Positions 27,301 to 35,317 of a stretch of 64,000 bases of DNA are shown one piece after another. The stretch lies in contig JBMYTN010000018.1 of assembly GCA_049604415.1 (NCBI GenBank), positions 1 through 64,000 of the forward strand, in the 5' to 3' direction. Each line of letters opens with the position of its first letter. The stretch's first letter is position 1. The translations under genes and the position numbers were made by a program. The notes beneath the pieces were generated by a model that saw nothing but the letters and a program-made list of their open reading frames with translations, was not told the DNA's origin and searched no databases. The stretch is from JBMYTN01 sp049604415. GTDB taxonomy: Bacteria; Pseudomonadota; Alphaproteobacteria; Rhodospirillales; Rhodospirillaceae.

Positions 27301-28266
27301 CGGGTGATCGAGACCCAGACCAATGCCATGGAGGAAGAATATCGCCGCCTGCTTTATGTCGCCCTGACCCGGGCGGCGGACCGGCTCTATATTGGCGGCT
27401 GGGAAACCAAACGCCCGCCGAGCGAGACCTGCTGGCACCGGCTGATCCATCAAGCCTTGGCCCCCATCGCCGAGGAGCGGGAGGAGACTCTGCCCGATGG
27501 CGAGACGGTTACCATCCTGCGCCTGACCTCCCCACAGCAAAAACCGGTCGAGCCGCCGCTGTTCAAGGATCTGGACCGCGCCCCGGCCAAGCCCTTGCCC
27601 GCTTGGGCCACCGCGGCCGCCCCTGCGGAACCGATGCCATCGCGCCCCCTGGCCCCGTCACGGGCGTTGGACGGGGACAGCCCGGTGCGCTCGCCTTTGG
27701 CCGATCCCGGCGGTGCGGCGGCCAGCACTGCGGCGCTGACCAAAAGGTTCGCCCGGGGCCAGATCCTGCACCAGCTGCTGCAAGTGATCCCCGATATCCC
27801 GGAGCCCGACCGGGCCACCGCGCTGGCGCGCCTGTTGGCCAAGCGCCTGCCCGACCCGCCAGACGAGGACTTGTCTACCACCCGGCAGGCCCTGGCCGCC
27901 GAGGTCCTCGCCGTGGTCAATGATCCCCAATTCGCCGCCCTGTTCGGACCGGATTCCCGGGCCGAGGTGCCCGTTGTCGGCATGGTCGGTCCCCATGCGG
28001 TGTCAGGCCAAGTTGATCGGCTGGTGATCGGCCCGGAGCGCGCCGTCATTGTGGATTACAAAACCAATCGGCCCCCACCCCGAACCCCGGAGCTGGTCGA
28101 CCCGGCCTATGTCACCCAGATGGCCGCCTATCGCGCGGTGATCGAGGCCTTGGGCCAAACCCGGCAGGTCACCTGTGTCCTGCTGTGGACTGACGGCCCC
28201 TTTGCCATGCCCCTGCCCGAAAAACTTTTGGACCAGGCCCTGGAACGTCTCTTGGAGCGCCCCTAA
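24382..28266 (+). CDS. addA: double-strand break repair helicase AddA
   Basis: A 1294-residue UvrD-like helicase/nuclease. Walker A is ASAGTGKTKVLTDR (about residues 80-95), then CLTFTKAAAAEM, IRTIHGFCQSLL, LLIDEAQDTSPDQW, VVGDRKQSIYSFQGADP, VMTVHGSK-type IMTVHGSKGLQAPIV and LLYVALTRAADRLYI. The C-terminal RecB nuclease carries VIVDYKTNRP. The first ~60 residues (Gln/Ser/Asp-rich) are not conserved. It overlaps addB by eight nt and works with it as AddAB. Confidence 0.96.
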   Translation: MAKPPDSLFGPGFDPKPSPERDQNRDQGQSQGQSQHGSQKRSPSRALDQTPDPAPGDLLSRNPLADPSVPQRKAADPDRSVWVAASAGTGKTKVLTDRVLRLLLDGAAPERMLCLTFTKAAAAEMTNRVAKVLADWAIDPPDALHSKLVQLLGRRPTEEDDRAARRLFARVLDTPGGLKIRTIHGFCQSLLARFPLEANIPPSFGVLDDTESAALLSLARNRLLARAGGDPTDPVTRALDRLSRLTGEDGFQDLLATLSQERGPVRASLERHGGRAGLKAALAQALDLPPNLPEEDAQGWLLTRACADTAFQGPDLRRVLGVLQAGSASDSKRAAQMAPFLAAPAAERPALWPDYCAAFLSGRDSKAEKIASRLATKGVLSACPDAIEVLTTEGERLLRVRSQLRAALCLEATDALLVLGERFLEDYEQQKRAQGRLDYGDLIALTRKLLTQSGAASWVLYKLDGGLDHLLIDEAQDTSPDQWAVAWDLAEEFFRDYSAREDHRTLFVVGDRKQSIYSFQGADPRAFEAMRQRIAATLAQWADQDDPLPTPRGSGPKSTEPQPTEPGLSTAMRGGRAVPRQGLVEVPLQVSFRSTQAVLDAVNAVFRRDPARQGVVLAGETFEHLSFRQGEGGLVELWPTIAPAPEEKPEPWKPPVEALRLPGARARMAARVASKIKALTAGQEILESSGKPIRPGDIMVLLRVRGGFETELVKALKALDVPVAGVDRMVLGEQLAVQDLIALAQAALLPEDDLTLATVLKGPLFDLSEQRLYDLAQGREGRSLWGQLRKAAETDPEAVPVLKPMVTRLQSLITRARSVRPHDFFSHVLDGAGGRKVLLQRLGSESEDPLDELLSQALARERLGITDLPSFLAWAERDETDIKRDLDQGAPEAVRIMTVHGSKGLQAPIVFLPDTVSAPTLRDSLHWLPDPRGKSAQPPGSMAEPSGSAAEPLDRQVLPLWCPSAADRPEAVQRVIETQTNAMEEEYRRLLYVALTRAADRLYIGGWETKRPPSETCWHRLIHQALAPIAEEREETLPDGETVTILRLTSPQQKPVEPPLFKDLDRAPAKPLPAWATAAAPAEPMPSRPLAPSRALDGDSPVRSPLADPGGAAASTAALTKRFARGQILHQLLQVIPDIPEPDRATALARLLAKRLPDPPDEDLSTTRQALAAEVLAVVNDPQFAALFGPDSRAEVPVVGMVGPHAVSGQVDRLVIGPERAVIVDYKTNRPPPRTPELVDPAYVTQMAAYRAVIEALGQTRQVTCVLLWTDGPFAMPLPEKLLDQALERLLERP

Positions 28267-28275
28267 AAAACCGCA

Positions 28276-28289
28276 GGGGTGATCACCCC
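28276..28289. terminator. perfect palindrome after addA, possible terminator
   Basis: GGGGTGATCACCCC followed by CCTTTC lies ten nt past the addA stop. The T-run is short, so terminator function is uncertain. Confidence 0.3.
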
Positions 28290-28389
28290 CCTTTCGTTAC
28301 AACCCGAATGTTCCCCTTGACCCCGGCGATACAGAAACCCAACTTCTCCCCACTGCGGGTCGCACATTCGGTTGCAAAACCGCAAATTC

Positions 28390-28419
28390 TTGACGGGCCA
28401 GCGGACCACCCCCTACATT
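28390..28419 (+). promoter_or_regulatory. probable sigma-70-type promoter of trxA
   Basis: TTGACG at 28390-28395 and TACATT at 28414-28419 with an 18-nt spacer, about 45 nt before the trxA start. This gives trxA its own promoter in addition to any read-through from addA. Confidence 0.5.
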
Positions 28420-28463
28420 TAGGGGTCACTGGGTCCCACGGGCCAATAAATAATGAGGTTGCT

Positions 28464-28778
28464 ATGGAGCACGTCACCGATTCCTCCTTTGACGAGGACG
28501 TCCTGAAAGCCAACGGGCCCATTCTGGTGGACTTCTGGGCCGAATGGTGCGGCCCCTGCCGCCAGATCGCCCCGTCCCTGGAAGTCATCGCCCAGGAGCT
28601 GGAAGGCCAACTCAACGTCGTCAAACTGAACATTGACGACAATCCCCAAACCCCGGCCAAATATGGCGTGCGCGGCATTCCGACCTTGATGATCTTCAAG
28701 GATGGTCAAGTGGCCGCCACCAAAATCGGCGCCCTGCCCACCGGCAAGCTGCGGGAATGGGTGCAGGGGTCCCTGTGA
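28464..28778 (+). CDS. trxA: thioredoxin
   Basis: A 104-residue cytoplasmic disulfide reductase with the active site WCGPC in FWAEWCGPCRQIAP and the cis-proline region VRGIPTLMIFKDG. Length equals classical Trx1. The ATG at 28464 has GAGG upstream. Location just after addA is conserved in alphaproteobacteria. The downstream methyltransferase start overlaps its stop codon. Confidence 0.96.
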   Translation: MEHVTDSSFDEDVLKANGPILVDFWAEWCGPCRQIAPSLEVIAQELEGQLNVVKLNIDDNPQTPAKYGVRGIPTLMIFKDGQVAATKIGALPTGKLREWVQGSL

Positions 28779-30457
28779 CCCCGGCAGACGCGTCCCCTCC
28801 CCAAGACGCCGCCGGAGCCCCGCCCAAGCAAGCGGCGAATGGCTCCGACGGCGATGGACGCGCGCTTCTCCTGCCCAATGATCAGGCCCCGGCAGCCCTG
28901 AATGCGGCTGCCGTTTTCTGTGGCTTCCGGCCCCGGACCCTCGAGGTCGGCTTCACTTGGGCCATGATCGGTTGCGGCGATGGCTTTGATGCCCTGTTGG
29001 CCGCCGCCGCCCATCCGGAAGGCCAGTTCCTTGGCCTGGATGAGGACGACGCCAGCCTGACCAAAGGTCGCGGGCTGGCTCAGGCCGCCTTCCTGAGCAA
29101 TATCCGCTTCGAACAGGTCTCCTACCGCACCCTGGACCCGGCAGCCCTGCCGCCGCTGGATTTCGTGGTCGTCAATGACCTGATTTCCCGGGTCGATCCG
29201 GAGACCCGGGCCGCTGTCTTGGGCCGCGCCGCCCAGGCGCTGAAGCCCGGCGGCATCATGCTGGTGGATTATCAGGCCCTGCCCGGCTGGGCCGCCCAAG
29301 CCCCCCTGCGCGATATTCTGTTTTCCGTCGCCGCCGATGCGCCTGACGCCATGGCCAAGGCCCGCGCCGGTCGCGATTGGCTGAAGCGCATGCGCGAGGG
29401 CAATGCAAAATATTTCCGCGACCATCCGCGCATTGCCGAAACCGTGGACCGCTTGCTGACCCAGGACACCACAGCGGTCCGCAAAGCGTTTTTTGACGGC
29501 GCGATCCAGCCCTTCCACTTCGCTCAGATCCAGGCCGAGCTGCACAGCATGGGGCTACAATTCGCCGGGCGTGCGGAGCTGTTCCTAAACATCGCCGATT
29601 TCGCCATCCCCGACAGCGGGCGCGCGGAACTGCGCGGGGCGAAAAGCCGCGCCGAATTTGAGGCCCTGCGGGACTTTTTCCGCAACGAGGCCCACCGCCG
29701 CGACCTGTTCGTCAAGGGCACACCATTTGCCTCGACAAAGGCTTGGGAAGAGGCGCAATGGGAGCAAGTGGTCGGCTGTGTCACCGAACATGCCCATCAT
29801 CGGCGCTCGATCGATTTCGGCGATGTGGTGATGGATTATTCCGGCCCGCCCTTTGAGCAAGTGCTCCAGGTCGCCGGGGCTGGCGCCATGCCCGTCTCCC
29901 TGATCGCAGAAACCGAGGCCGTCGAAGCCTTTCCGCCCTCCATGGTGCTGGAGGCGGTGCGGCTGTTGCTGGCGGGCGGGCTGCTGCGGCCCTTTGCAGG
30001 CAGCACGGAATATCCCCCGGCGCAGCTTGGCGGCTCCCTCGATCCCGCCACCCCGCTACAAATCCCGCATCCGTTAAACCGGCTTTTGGTGGCCAGGGCA
30101 CCGGAATTGGGCCGCCCCTGCCCCCTGATCAGCAAAAGCCTTGGCGGGCCAGTGGTGCTGAACGATCTGGAAGCGATGATGCTGGATGCCCTCTGCCTGC
30201 CCTTTGGCAGCCAGGAGGCCGCGTCCGACGGCAATGCTTTGGGATCGGCAGAGACGCAACATGCAACGCTCCCCGAATCCCGTCTTGCTGAGCGGCTGGG
30301 GCATCGCTCCACGGCTGAGGAAAAAAGCAGCCTGCACACCCCGGAGGTCCAGGCCATGCTGCGCAGCAAATTGGACCAGTTCCGCGCCGACCGGCTGCCC
30401 AAGCTGCTGGAGCTGGGCATCGTGGAAGAGGCCACGATGCCTAACTCGGTAACCTAA
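28775..30457 (+). CDS. class I SAM methyltransferase with methyltransferase regulatory domain
   Basis: About 560 residues. The N-terminal half is a Rossmann methyltransferase: motif I AMIGCGDGFDALLAAAA, then FLGLDEDD and DFVVVNDLISRVDPETRAAVLGRA. The middle (about 215-300) resembles the methyltransferase regulatory domain (PF10119-like), followed by a winged-helix-like C-terminus. The start is set at GTG 28775 because its last two bases form the trxA stop and AGGGG lies five nt before; an ATG at 28757 also exists. Such proteins often modify surface glycans or proteins, but the substrate is not known here. Confidence 0.8.
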   Translation: MTPADASPPQDAAGAPPKQAANGSDGDGRALLLPNDQAPAALNAAAVFCGFRPRTLEVGFTWAMIGCGDGFDALLAAAAHPEGQFLGLDEDDASLTKGRGLAQAAFLSNIRFEQVSYRTLDPAALPPLDFVVVNDLISRVDPETRAAVLGRAAQALKPGGIMLVDYQALPGWAAQAPLRDILFSVAADAPDAMAKARAGRDWLKRMREGNAKYFRDHPRIAETVDRLLTQDTTAVRKAFFDGAIQPFHFAQIQAELHSMGLQFAGRAELFLNIADFAIPDSGRAELRGAKSRAEFEALRDFFRNEAHRRDLFVKGTPFASTKAWEEAQWEQVVGCVTEHAHHRRSIDFGDVVMDYSGPPFEQVLQVAGAGAMPVSLIAETEAVEAFPPSMVLEAVRLLLAGGLLRPFAGSTEYPPAQLGGSLDPATPLQIPHPLNRLLVARAPELGRPCPLISKSLGGPVVLNDLEAMMLDALCLPFGSQEAASDGNALGSAETQHATLPESRLAERLGHRSTAEEKSSLHTPEVQAMLRSKLDQFRADRLPKLLELGIVEEATMPNSVT

Positions 30458-30714
30458 TCCCGGAACAATCCGGCATAGTTGCGCTCAATGACTTCCCAAT
30501 CGGTGCCATGGACGATCTCCGCCCGCAGCTCATGGCCCGGCGGAAAGCGGGCCACCAGCGCGTCGTAAAATGCATCCGCAGCCGCCTCCGGCACCGTGCC
30601 GGTCAGATCTTCAGCGGCCCGCAGAGCATTGGGATCCTCATCATCCTTGACCACCCGATAGCGCTCGGGAAAGCTCTCCAGGCGTTGGTTGAACACGATC
30701 AAATAACGCGGCAT
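30454..30714 (-). CDS. hypothetical protein (86 aa)
   Basis: A small acidic soluble protein beginning MPRYLIVFNQRLESFPERYRV. I do not recognise a family. It has a plausible coding composition. The stop overlaps the 3' end of the convergent methyltransferase by four nt. Its upstream leader contains a strong hairpin (30729-30764) and the structured 232-bp element, so regulation at the RNA level is possible. Confidence 0.55.
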   Translation of the reverse strand: MPRYLIVFNQRLESFPERYRVVKDDEDPNALRAAEDLTGTVPEAAADAFYDALVARFPPGHELRAEIVHGTDWEVIERNYAGLFRD

Positions 30715-30728
30715 CAGACGGTGCTCCG

Positions 30729-30764
30729 TTTGGTCGGATAGGGATAGAGCCCTATCCGATCAAA
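30729..30764. promoter_or_regulatory. 15-bp hairpin in the leader of the 86-aa gene
   Basis: TTTGGTCGGATAGGG (30729-30743) and CCCTATCCGATCAAA (30750-30764) pair with one mismatch around a six-nt loop. On the minus strand it lies about 15 nt before the start at 30714. Its outer strand (30750-30764) can alternatively pair with 30944-30976, so two folds compete. Confidence 0.55.
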
Positions 30765-30976
30765 TAGAATTATTCTGACGTAGTGCATTTGTGACAAGGA
30801 CTTTTGCGCAGGAATTGACGCAAATGCACCCGTCCCGCAGGGTTTCCGATTGGGGGACGCCCAGTGGAAACTCGGTCTTGACCGATGCTTCGGCATCGCT
30901 CCGCGACCGACTGACCACTGGATCGCACACCCCAATCGAGAAACAGAATGATCCTATTTGGTCGGATAGGGCTCTA
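30745..30976. repeat. structured 232-bp element with 33-nt inverted ends
   Basis: The ends 30745-30777 and 30944-30976 are inverted copies (about 28 of 33 match). Inside, GTGCATTTGTG (30783-30793) pairs with CGCAAATGCAC (30819-30829), and a nested hairpin runs from 30842-30855 with 30930-30944, through CCAGTGG/CCACTGG (30861/30915) and TCGGTC/GACCGA (30872/30905), to CGATGC-TTCG-GCATCG (30883-30898). Together these would form a three-way junction as RNA or single-stranded DNA. It could be a MITE-like element or a structured RNA. No known RNA family was recognised. Confidence 0.7.
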
Positions 30977-31631
30977 GGGTGTAATAGTCCCGGAAGGTGG
31001 TGCCGGAAATGGCACCGGCAAGCCAGATGAAAAAGTCCCGCTCGGCCTCGCCCAAGCCCATCTCGCCCAGGCCCGCATCCACCGGCGGCGCATAGCTCAG
31101 ATCCACCACGGTCTCCTGGCCTTGGACCATACGGAACACATGGCGCAAGCGTCCCGGCATCACCGTCGCGGTGGTGGTGGCATCGATGGGGATCCGGCGC
31201 GCATCAATAAAGAACACCGGTCCTGTGGTCGTGGCATAGACCCCAGCCACCCCACCGGCGATGTCGACATAAAACCCCCGGCGCAACGGCCCGCGAACAG
31301 CCTTGCGGGCCAGCACCGTTGCCGTCCCGGTCTTGCTGTCATAGCGCAGCGCTTTGGCGTGAACATCGTGATGGGGCAGACAGAAGACCGCACGGCTTGC
31401 CTCCTGTTGATGGGATTGGGCCTCCCAGCGCTTCAGCAACAACGCGATCGGCACCAGTGGCACCATGGCCACCACCAGCACAACAACGGTGATCAAGCCG
31501 ACGGACAAAAAGCCAAAACCCTGCAGCGCCGGGAACAGAAGGGAATAGGGAAACCAGTTCTGGAGCATCAGACCAACGCTGCCCGCCACACAGAGCAGCG
31601 CGACGCCGATCCGGATCTGATTGATGCTCAT
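30954..31631 (-). CDS. hypothetical membrane protein (225 aa)
   Basis: Two hydrophobic helices near the N-terminus (about 7-27 and 38-65) precede a soluble domain of about 150 residues (YDSKTGTATVLARKAV, FFIDARRIPID). No family recognised. The start ATG overlaps the stop of the upstream Sel1-repeat gene by ATGA, so the two are coupled. The last residues (LEPYPTK) and the TAG stop are encoded by the right arm of the 232-bp element, mirroring the end of the LysE-type gene at 74. Confidence 0.7.
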   Translation of the reverse strand: MSINQIRIGVALLCVAGSVGLMLQNWFPYSLLFPALQGFGFLSVGLITVVVLVVAMVPLVPIALLLKRWEAQSHQQEASRAVFCLPHHDVHAKALRYDSKTGTATVLARKAVRGPLRRGFYVDIAGGVAGVYATTTGPVFFIDARRIPIDATTTATVMPGRLRHVFRMVQGQETVVDLSYAPPVDAGLGEMGLGEAERDFFIWLAGAISGTTFRDYYTLEPYPTK

Positions 31632-32395
31632 TGGCTCCCACCTGCGCCCGCATTCGGAGCGGTGTCGGCCTGGGCCGCCTGTTGCGCCTGGATGCGTTGC
31701 TCCGGCGTCATTTCGGCCTCGATCAACGGCAGGGTCTGCTTCGCCACCTCGATGCCTTGGGCGGCGGCACGGCTCATCCACAAATGGGCGCGCATCAGAT
31801 CTCGCGGGCCCGCCTCGCCGGTGCGGTAGAGGCTGCCGAGATTGACCTGCGCCTTGGCATGGCCCAGGGCGGCGGCCTGCTGATACCAATCCAGCGCATC
31901 GGGCATGGAGCGGGGCACGCCTTCGCCATGCTCATACATCAGGCCGACATTGTATTGCGCTTGGGGGACGCCGCGCCTTGCGGCCTCCCGATACCAATGG
32001 AACGCCTGAGCCCGATCCTGGGCCACGCCGCTGCCTGCGTCATAGAGCAGCGCCAGATTATACTGGGCCTGGACATCGCCTTGCGCGGCGGCCTGTTGGT
32101 ACCACGCCGCCGCCTTGGCATCGTCTTCCGGGCCGCCAATGCCCTGGTCATGGATGACCCCGAGATTGAATTGGGCTTGGGCGTTGCCTTGCTCTGCAGC
32201 GCGCTCAAAGGCAGCGGTCGCCGCAGCGATATCGCCTTGCTGAAAGGCCGCAATGCCCTCGCGCAGGGCCTGCAGGCCGGGGGGTGCTGGAGATGCCGGG
32301 GCAGTGGCTTGCTGGGCGGAAGCCGAAACGGCAGACAGAGCCATAACGGCGCTGACCACCAAAGCGATCAGAGGAAAAGGCTGGAAACGGGACAT
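31628..32395 (-). CDS. exported Sel1-like repeat protein
   Basis: About 255 residues with a signal peptide (FPLIALVVSAVMALSAVSASA, cleavage near residue 27). Four Sel1-type repeats follow, each of the form AQAQFNLGVIHDQG...AAAWYQQAAAQGD, roughly residues 75-220. Sel1 proteins are periplasmic adaptors for protein-protein contacts. The Met at 32395 is chosen because it begins the signal peptide; the frame is open to 32470. Coupled by ATGA to the 225-residue membrane protein. Confidence 0.85.
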   Translation of the reverse strand: MSRFQPFPLIALVVSAVMALSAVSASAQQATAPASPAPPGLQALREGIAAFQQGDIAAATAAFERAAEQGNAQAQFNLGVIHDQGIGGPEDDAKAAAWYQQAAAQGDVQAQYNLALLYDAGSGVAQDRAQAFHWYREAARRGVPQAQYNVGLMYEHGEGVPRSMPDALDWYQQAAALGHAKAQVNLGSLYRTGEAGPRDLMRAHLWMSRAAAQGIEVAKQTLPLIEAEMTPEQRIQAQQAAQADTAPNAGAGGSQ

Positions 32396-32501
32396 GGAGG
32401 GCTCGCGCGGTAAAAACGAAGAAACCAGACAGTGGCCCAGTTTAAACCGCCCGTCACTGACCGCCGTCACACCAAGCGTGCTTTTTTGCCCGGGAGGAGA
32501 G

Positions 32502-32542
32502 AAAAAAAATGGCCAGCACAGGGCTGGGGACCCGCGCTGGCC
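32502..32542 (-). terminator. rho-independent terminator of galU
   Basis: Read on the minus strand, GGCCAGC (from 32542) and GCTGGCC (to 32511) pair, followed by a run of eight T (32509-32502). It lies about 65 nt past the galU stop. Confidence 0.72.
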
Positions 32543-32605
32543 AAAGGGTTTGTTGTTACGGTGACTTCAAACGGTCGGAAGATTGGGGCCGGGCGGCCCC
32601 TCCCC

Positions 32606-33463
32606 TCAGGCCGCCAGTGCCAACACTTTTTTCTTTTGAACACGTTCGGTCAGGACCCTTTGGAAGTCCGGACCCAAATCCTCATGGGCCAAACCAAAAG
32701 CCATAGTGGCTTCCAGGAAGCCGAGCTTGGAACCGCAATCGAACCGCTCGCCGTCAAAGCGGTAGCCAAACAGGGGGTTCATGGCCAAATCGGCGGCAAT
32801 GGCGTCGGTCAGTTGGATTTCGCCGCCTGCGCCCTTTTCCACATTGGCCAGGGCCTCCATGATCGAGGGCTGCAGGATATAGCGTCCGACCACAGCCAGG
32901 TTGGACGGGGCGTCTTCCGGCTTCGGCTTTTCCACCAGACCCCGGGCCGGGGCGACCCGGCGGCGCTCATCGACCACATTCAAGCAGCCATAGCTGGAGA
33001 TCCGGTCCCGGGGCACATGCATGGCCGCGACCATATTGCCGCCAAGCTGGGCGTGGCTGTCGGCCATCTGCGCTAGGCAGGGCGAGGGCGCCATGATCAC
33101 ATCATCGGGCAGCAGCACCGCGAAGGCCTCATCGCCAATCAGATGCCGAGCACACCAGACCGCATGGCCCAGGCCCAAGGCTTCAGACTGGTGGACGACG
33201 CTGATGGCCCCGTCCGGCAGGCCGCTGCAGCCGCCATTATAGTGGTTTTCAATGGCGGTCTTGCCCGGCGCGGTGACAAAGATGAAGCGCTGGATCCCGG
33301 CAATGCGGGCTTCCTCGACCGCATAGTCGATCAGGGGGCGGTCCACCAGCGGCAGCATTTCTTTCGGCACGGCCCGGGTGGCGGGCAGGAAGCGGGTGCC
33401 CCGACCGGCAACGGGGAAGACGGCAGTCCGGACACGACCGGCATTGGAAGAGATAAAGGACAT
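32606..33463 (-). CDS. galU: UTP-glucose-1-phosphate uridylyltransferase
   Basis: A 285-residue enzyme forming UDP-glucose from UTP and glucose-1-phosphate, a precursor for the surface polysaccharide made by this locus. The signature FPVAGRGTRFLPATRAVPKEMLPLVDRPLI is split by no gap, with EEARIAGI and VEKPKPEDAPSNLAVVGRYIL further on. AGGAG lies eight nt before the ATG. It opens the polysaccharide region, with galE at the other end. Confidence 0.95.
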   Translation of the reverse strand: MSFISSNAGRVRTAVFPVAGRGTRFLPATRAVPKEMLPLVDRPLIDYAVEEARIAGIQRFIFVTAPGKTAIENHYNGGCSGLPDGAISVVHQSEALGLGHAVWCARHLIGDEAFAVLLPDDVIMAPSPCLAQMADSHAQLGGNMVAAMHVPRDRISSYGCLNVVDERRRVAPARGLVEKPKPEDAPSNLAVVGRYILQPSIMEALANVEKGAGGEIQLTDAIAADLAMNPLFGYRFDGERFDCGSKLGFLEATMAFGLAHEDLGPDFQRVLTERVQKKKVLALAA

Positions 33464-33653
33464 GGGTCAAACTCCTTGAGTGGGGCCCCTAAAAAGGGAG
33501 CCTTGAACGGGTGGGCTTCGAACGGGGGCTGGGACCGATTGCCGATCCCAGACGGGGGTAAGGACAGGGTGCCAAGCACGCCCAGGGAACACGCCCAGGG
33601 ATCACGCACAGGGAACACGCATCGGGAAACGGGGGGAGCGGGCGCGGCCGAGG

Positions 33654-35045
33654 TCAGTAGGCCCCGCGTCCGCTGATCACAGCGCGGAAGGTAAGCAACA
33701 CCAGCATCACGTCGAGCAGGATCGAGCGGGACCGCACATAGGCCACATCCATGTCGATCATCTTGTCGAAGCCGATATCCGCCCGACCGGAGACCTGCCA
33801 GATGCCGGTGATGCCGGGACGCACGGCCAGACGCTCCATCGCCCGGGTCGGATAGGCTGCGACCTCTTCGGGCAGGCCCGGGCGCGGGCCGACAATGGAC
33901 ATGTCGCCAATCAGGACATTGATGATCTGCGGCAGCTCATCCAAAGAGGTCCGACGCAGCAGGCGACCAATCCGGGTCACCCGAGGATCCTCGCGGACTT
34001 TGAAGCAGACCCCGTCCCGGTCACTTTGGGCCAGCAAGGCGGCCCGCCGGGCTTCCGCATCGCGATACATGGAGCGGAACTTAAAGACGCGGAAATGCCG
34101 TCCGTTTTTGCCGACCCGGGTTTGGGTGAAAAAGGCCGGGCCGGGGCTGTCGAGCTTGATCGCCAGGATCATGGCGAAGAAGAACGGCGACAGCATCGCC
34201 AAAGCTGCCCCGGACAAGGTGACATCAAGGGCACGCTTGATCGCCTCGGTGCTGTCGAATTGGCGCGCGGCATAGGCGGCCGCATGGGCAACAGCGCGGG
34301 ACAGGAACAGCGGATTGCCGATGACATAGCGGGTGAACATCCGCTTAGGCTCGATCATCAAGCGCCAGACCCATTCCATGCCGGTCTTGCGCAGCAGTTT
34401 CGGCGCGCGGCTGACCCGACCGGAATGGAAGTCGAACTGGGCACCCACCCCGATGGCGACATGGGGGCGCAACCGGGCGCGGTTTTTGCGGATCCAACGG
34501 TCCTGCAAGGGCACGCCCAAACCGACCAGAAGAATGTCGGCCCCAGAGCGGTTGATCATGTCGATCAGATCGTCTTCTTCTTCAGGGGAGAAGAACCCAT
34601 GGGCGGTCCCGGCAATGACCAGACCAGGGGTGTTGTCCTTGGCATTGCGGGCGGCCTTGGCGGCGACACCGGGCTGGCCTCCGAAAAAGAAGATCGATTG
34701 GCCTTTGCGGGCGGCGGCTTGGCAGAGCGGCGCGAACAGATCGGTGCCATTCAGGTTTTCGATCATCTGCTGGCCGGACAGCTTGGCGGCAATGGCGATG
34801 CCGGAACCGTCGGGCAACAGAACGTCGGCTTGTTGCAGAGCGCGCAGATAGCCCTCATCCCGATGGGCCATATTGACGCAATGGGCATTTAAGAATGCTG
34901 CAGTGATCGGGTGCGGTGCCTCGAGCAAAGCGGCAATGGCTTGGTCCTGGGAGCCATTAAACAAAGACAGGCCGAACAGGGACAGCGGGGCAGCTGCGGG
35001 GGCAAAACCAGGGACGGTTTGAGTGGGGGTGATGATCGTGGTCAT
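33654..35045 (-). CDS. fused WecG/TagA/CpsF glycosyltransferase and polyprenyl-phosphate sugar transferase
   Basis: A 463-residue two-domain protein. Residues about 20-240 match the WecG/TagA/CpsF family (LNAHCVNMAHRDEGY, DGSGIAIAAKL, FFFGGQPGVAAKA, ILLVGLGVPLQDRWI). Residues about 265-463 are a bacterial sugar transferase of the WcaJ/PssA type (KRALDVTLSGAALAMLSP, FFTQTRVGKNGRHFRVFKFRSM, RRTSLDELPQIINVL, VGPRPGLPEEV). The second domain would place the first sugar-phosphate on undecaprenyl phosphate and the first would add another sugar. It appears to lack the extra N-terminal helices of WcaJ. AGGAG lies eight nt before the ATG. Confidence 0.92.
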   Translation of the reverse strand: MTTIITPTQTVPGFAPAAAPLSLFGLSLFNGSQDQAIAALLEAPHPITAAFLNAHCVNMAHRDEGYLRALQQADVLLPDGSGIAIAAKLSGQQMIENLNGTDLFAPLCQAAARKGQSIFFFGGQPGVAAKAARNAKDNTPGLVIAGTAHGFFSPEEEDDLIDMINRSGADILLVGLGVPLQDRWIRKNRARLRPHVAIGVGAQFDFHSGRVSRAPKLLRKTGMEWVWRLMIEPKRMFTRYVIGNPLFLSRAVAHAAAYAARQFDSTEAIKRALDVTLSGAALAMLSPFFFAMILAIKLDSPGPAFFTQTRVGKNGRHFRVFKFRSMYRDAEARRAALLAQSDRDGVCFKVREDPRVTRIGRLLRRTSLDELPQIINVLIGDMSIVGPRPGLPEEVAAYPTRAMERLAVRPGITGIWQVSGRADIGFDKMIDMDVAYVRSRSILLDVMLVLLTFRAVISGRGAY

Positions 35046-35317
35046 TGGGCTAAGCTCCTGAAATCATGTTGACATCAAGATGCTTGAGACCCCCGTCAGC
35101 AACAATGTAGAGGAAGGACAGTCCCCATGCTCCATCGGACAACAGGGCCGCCAATCGGCACCCCGCACTCCGCCAAGGAACAGGCCCCCTATCCTTCCGA
35201 ATAGCAGAGCTGTACGCTTGCCTATTCGCTTCAAACGCAAAGCTGTGCTACGCGGCCCTTCTTCCACCAAAGCAAAACCAAAGGATCTGTCCGATTTCCA
35301 CCAGCACAGAAGACGCG

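Noticed and set aside
12669..35230. Shared CCTATTCGCTTC at 12669 and 35220
   Set aside because: Only 12 nt match without symmetry or context, so chance cannot be excluded.
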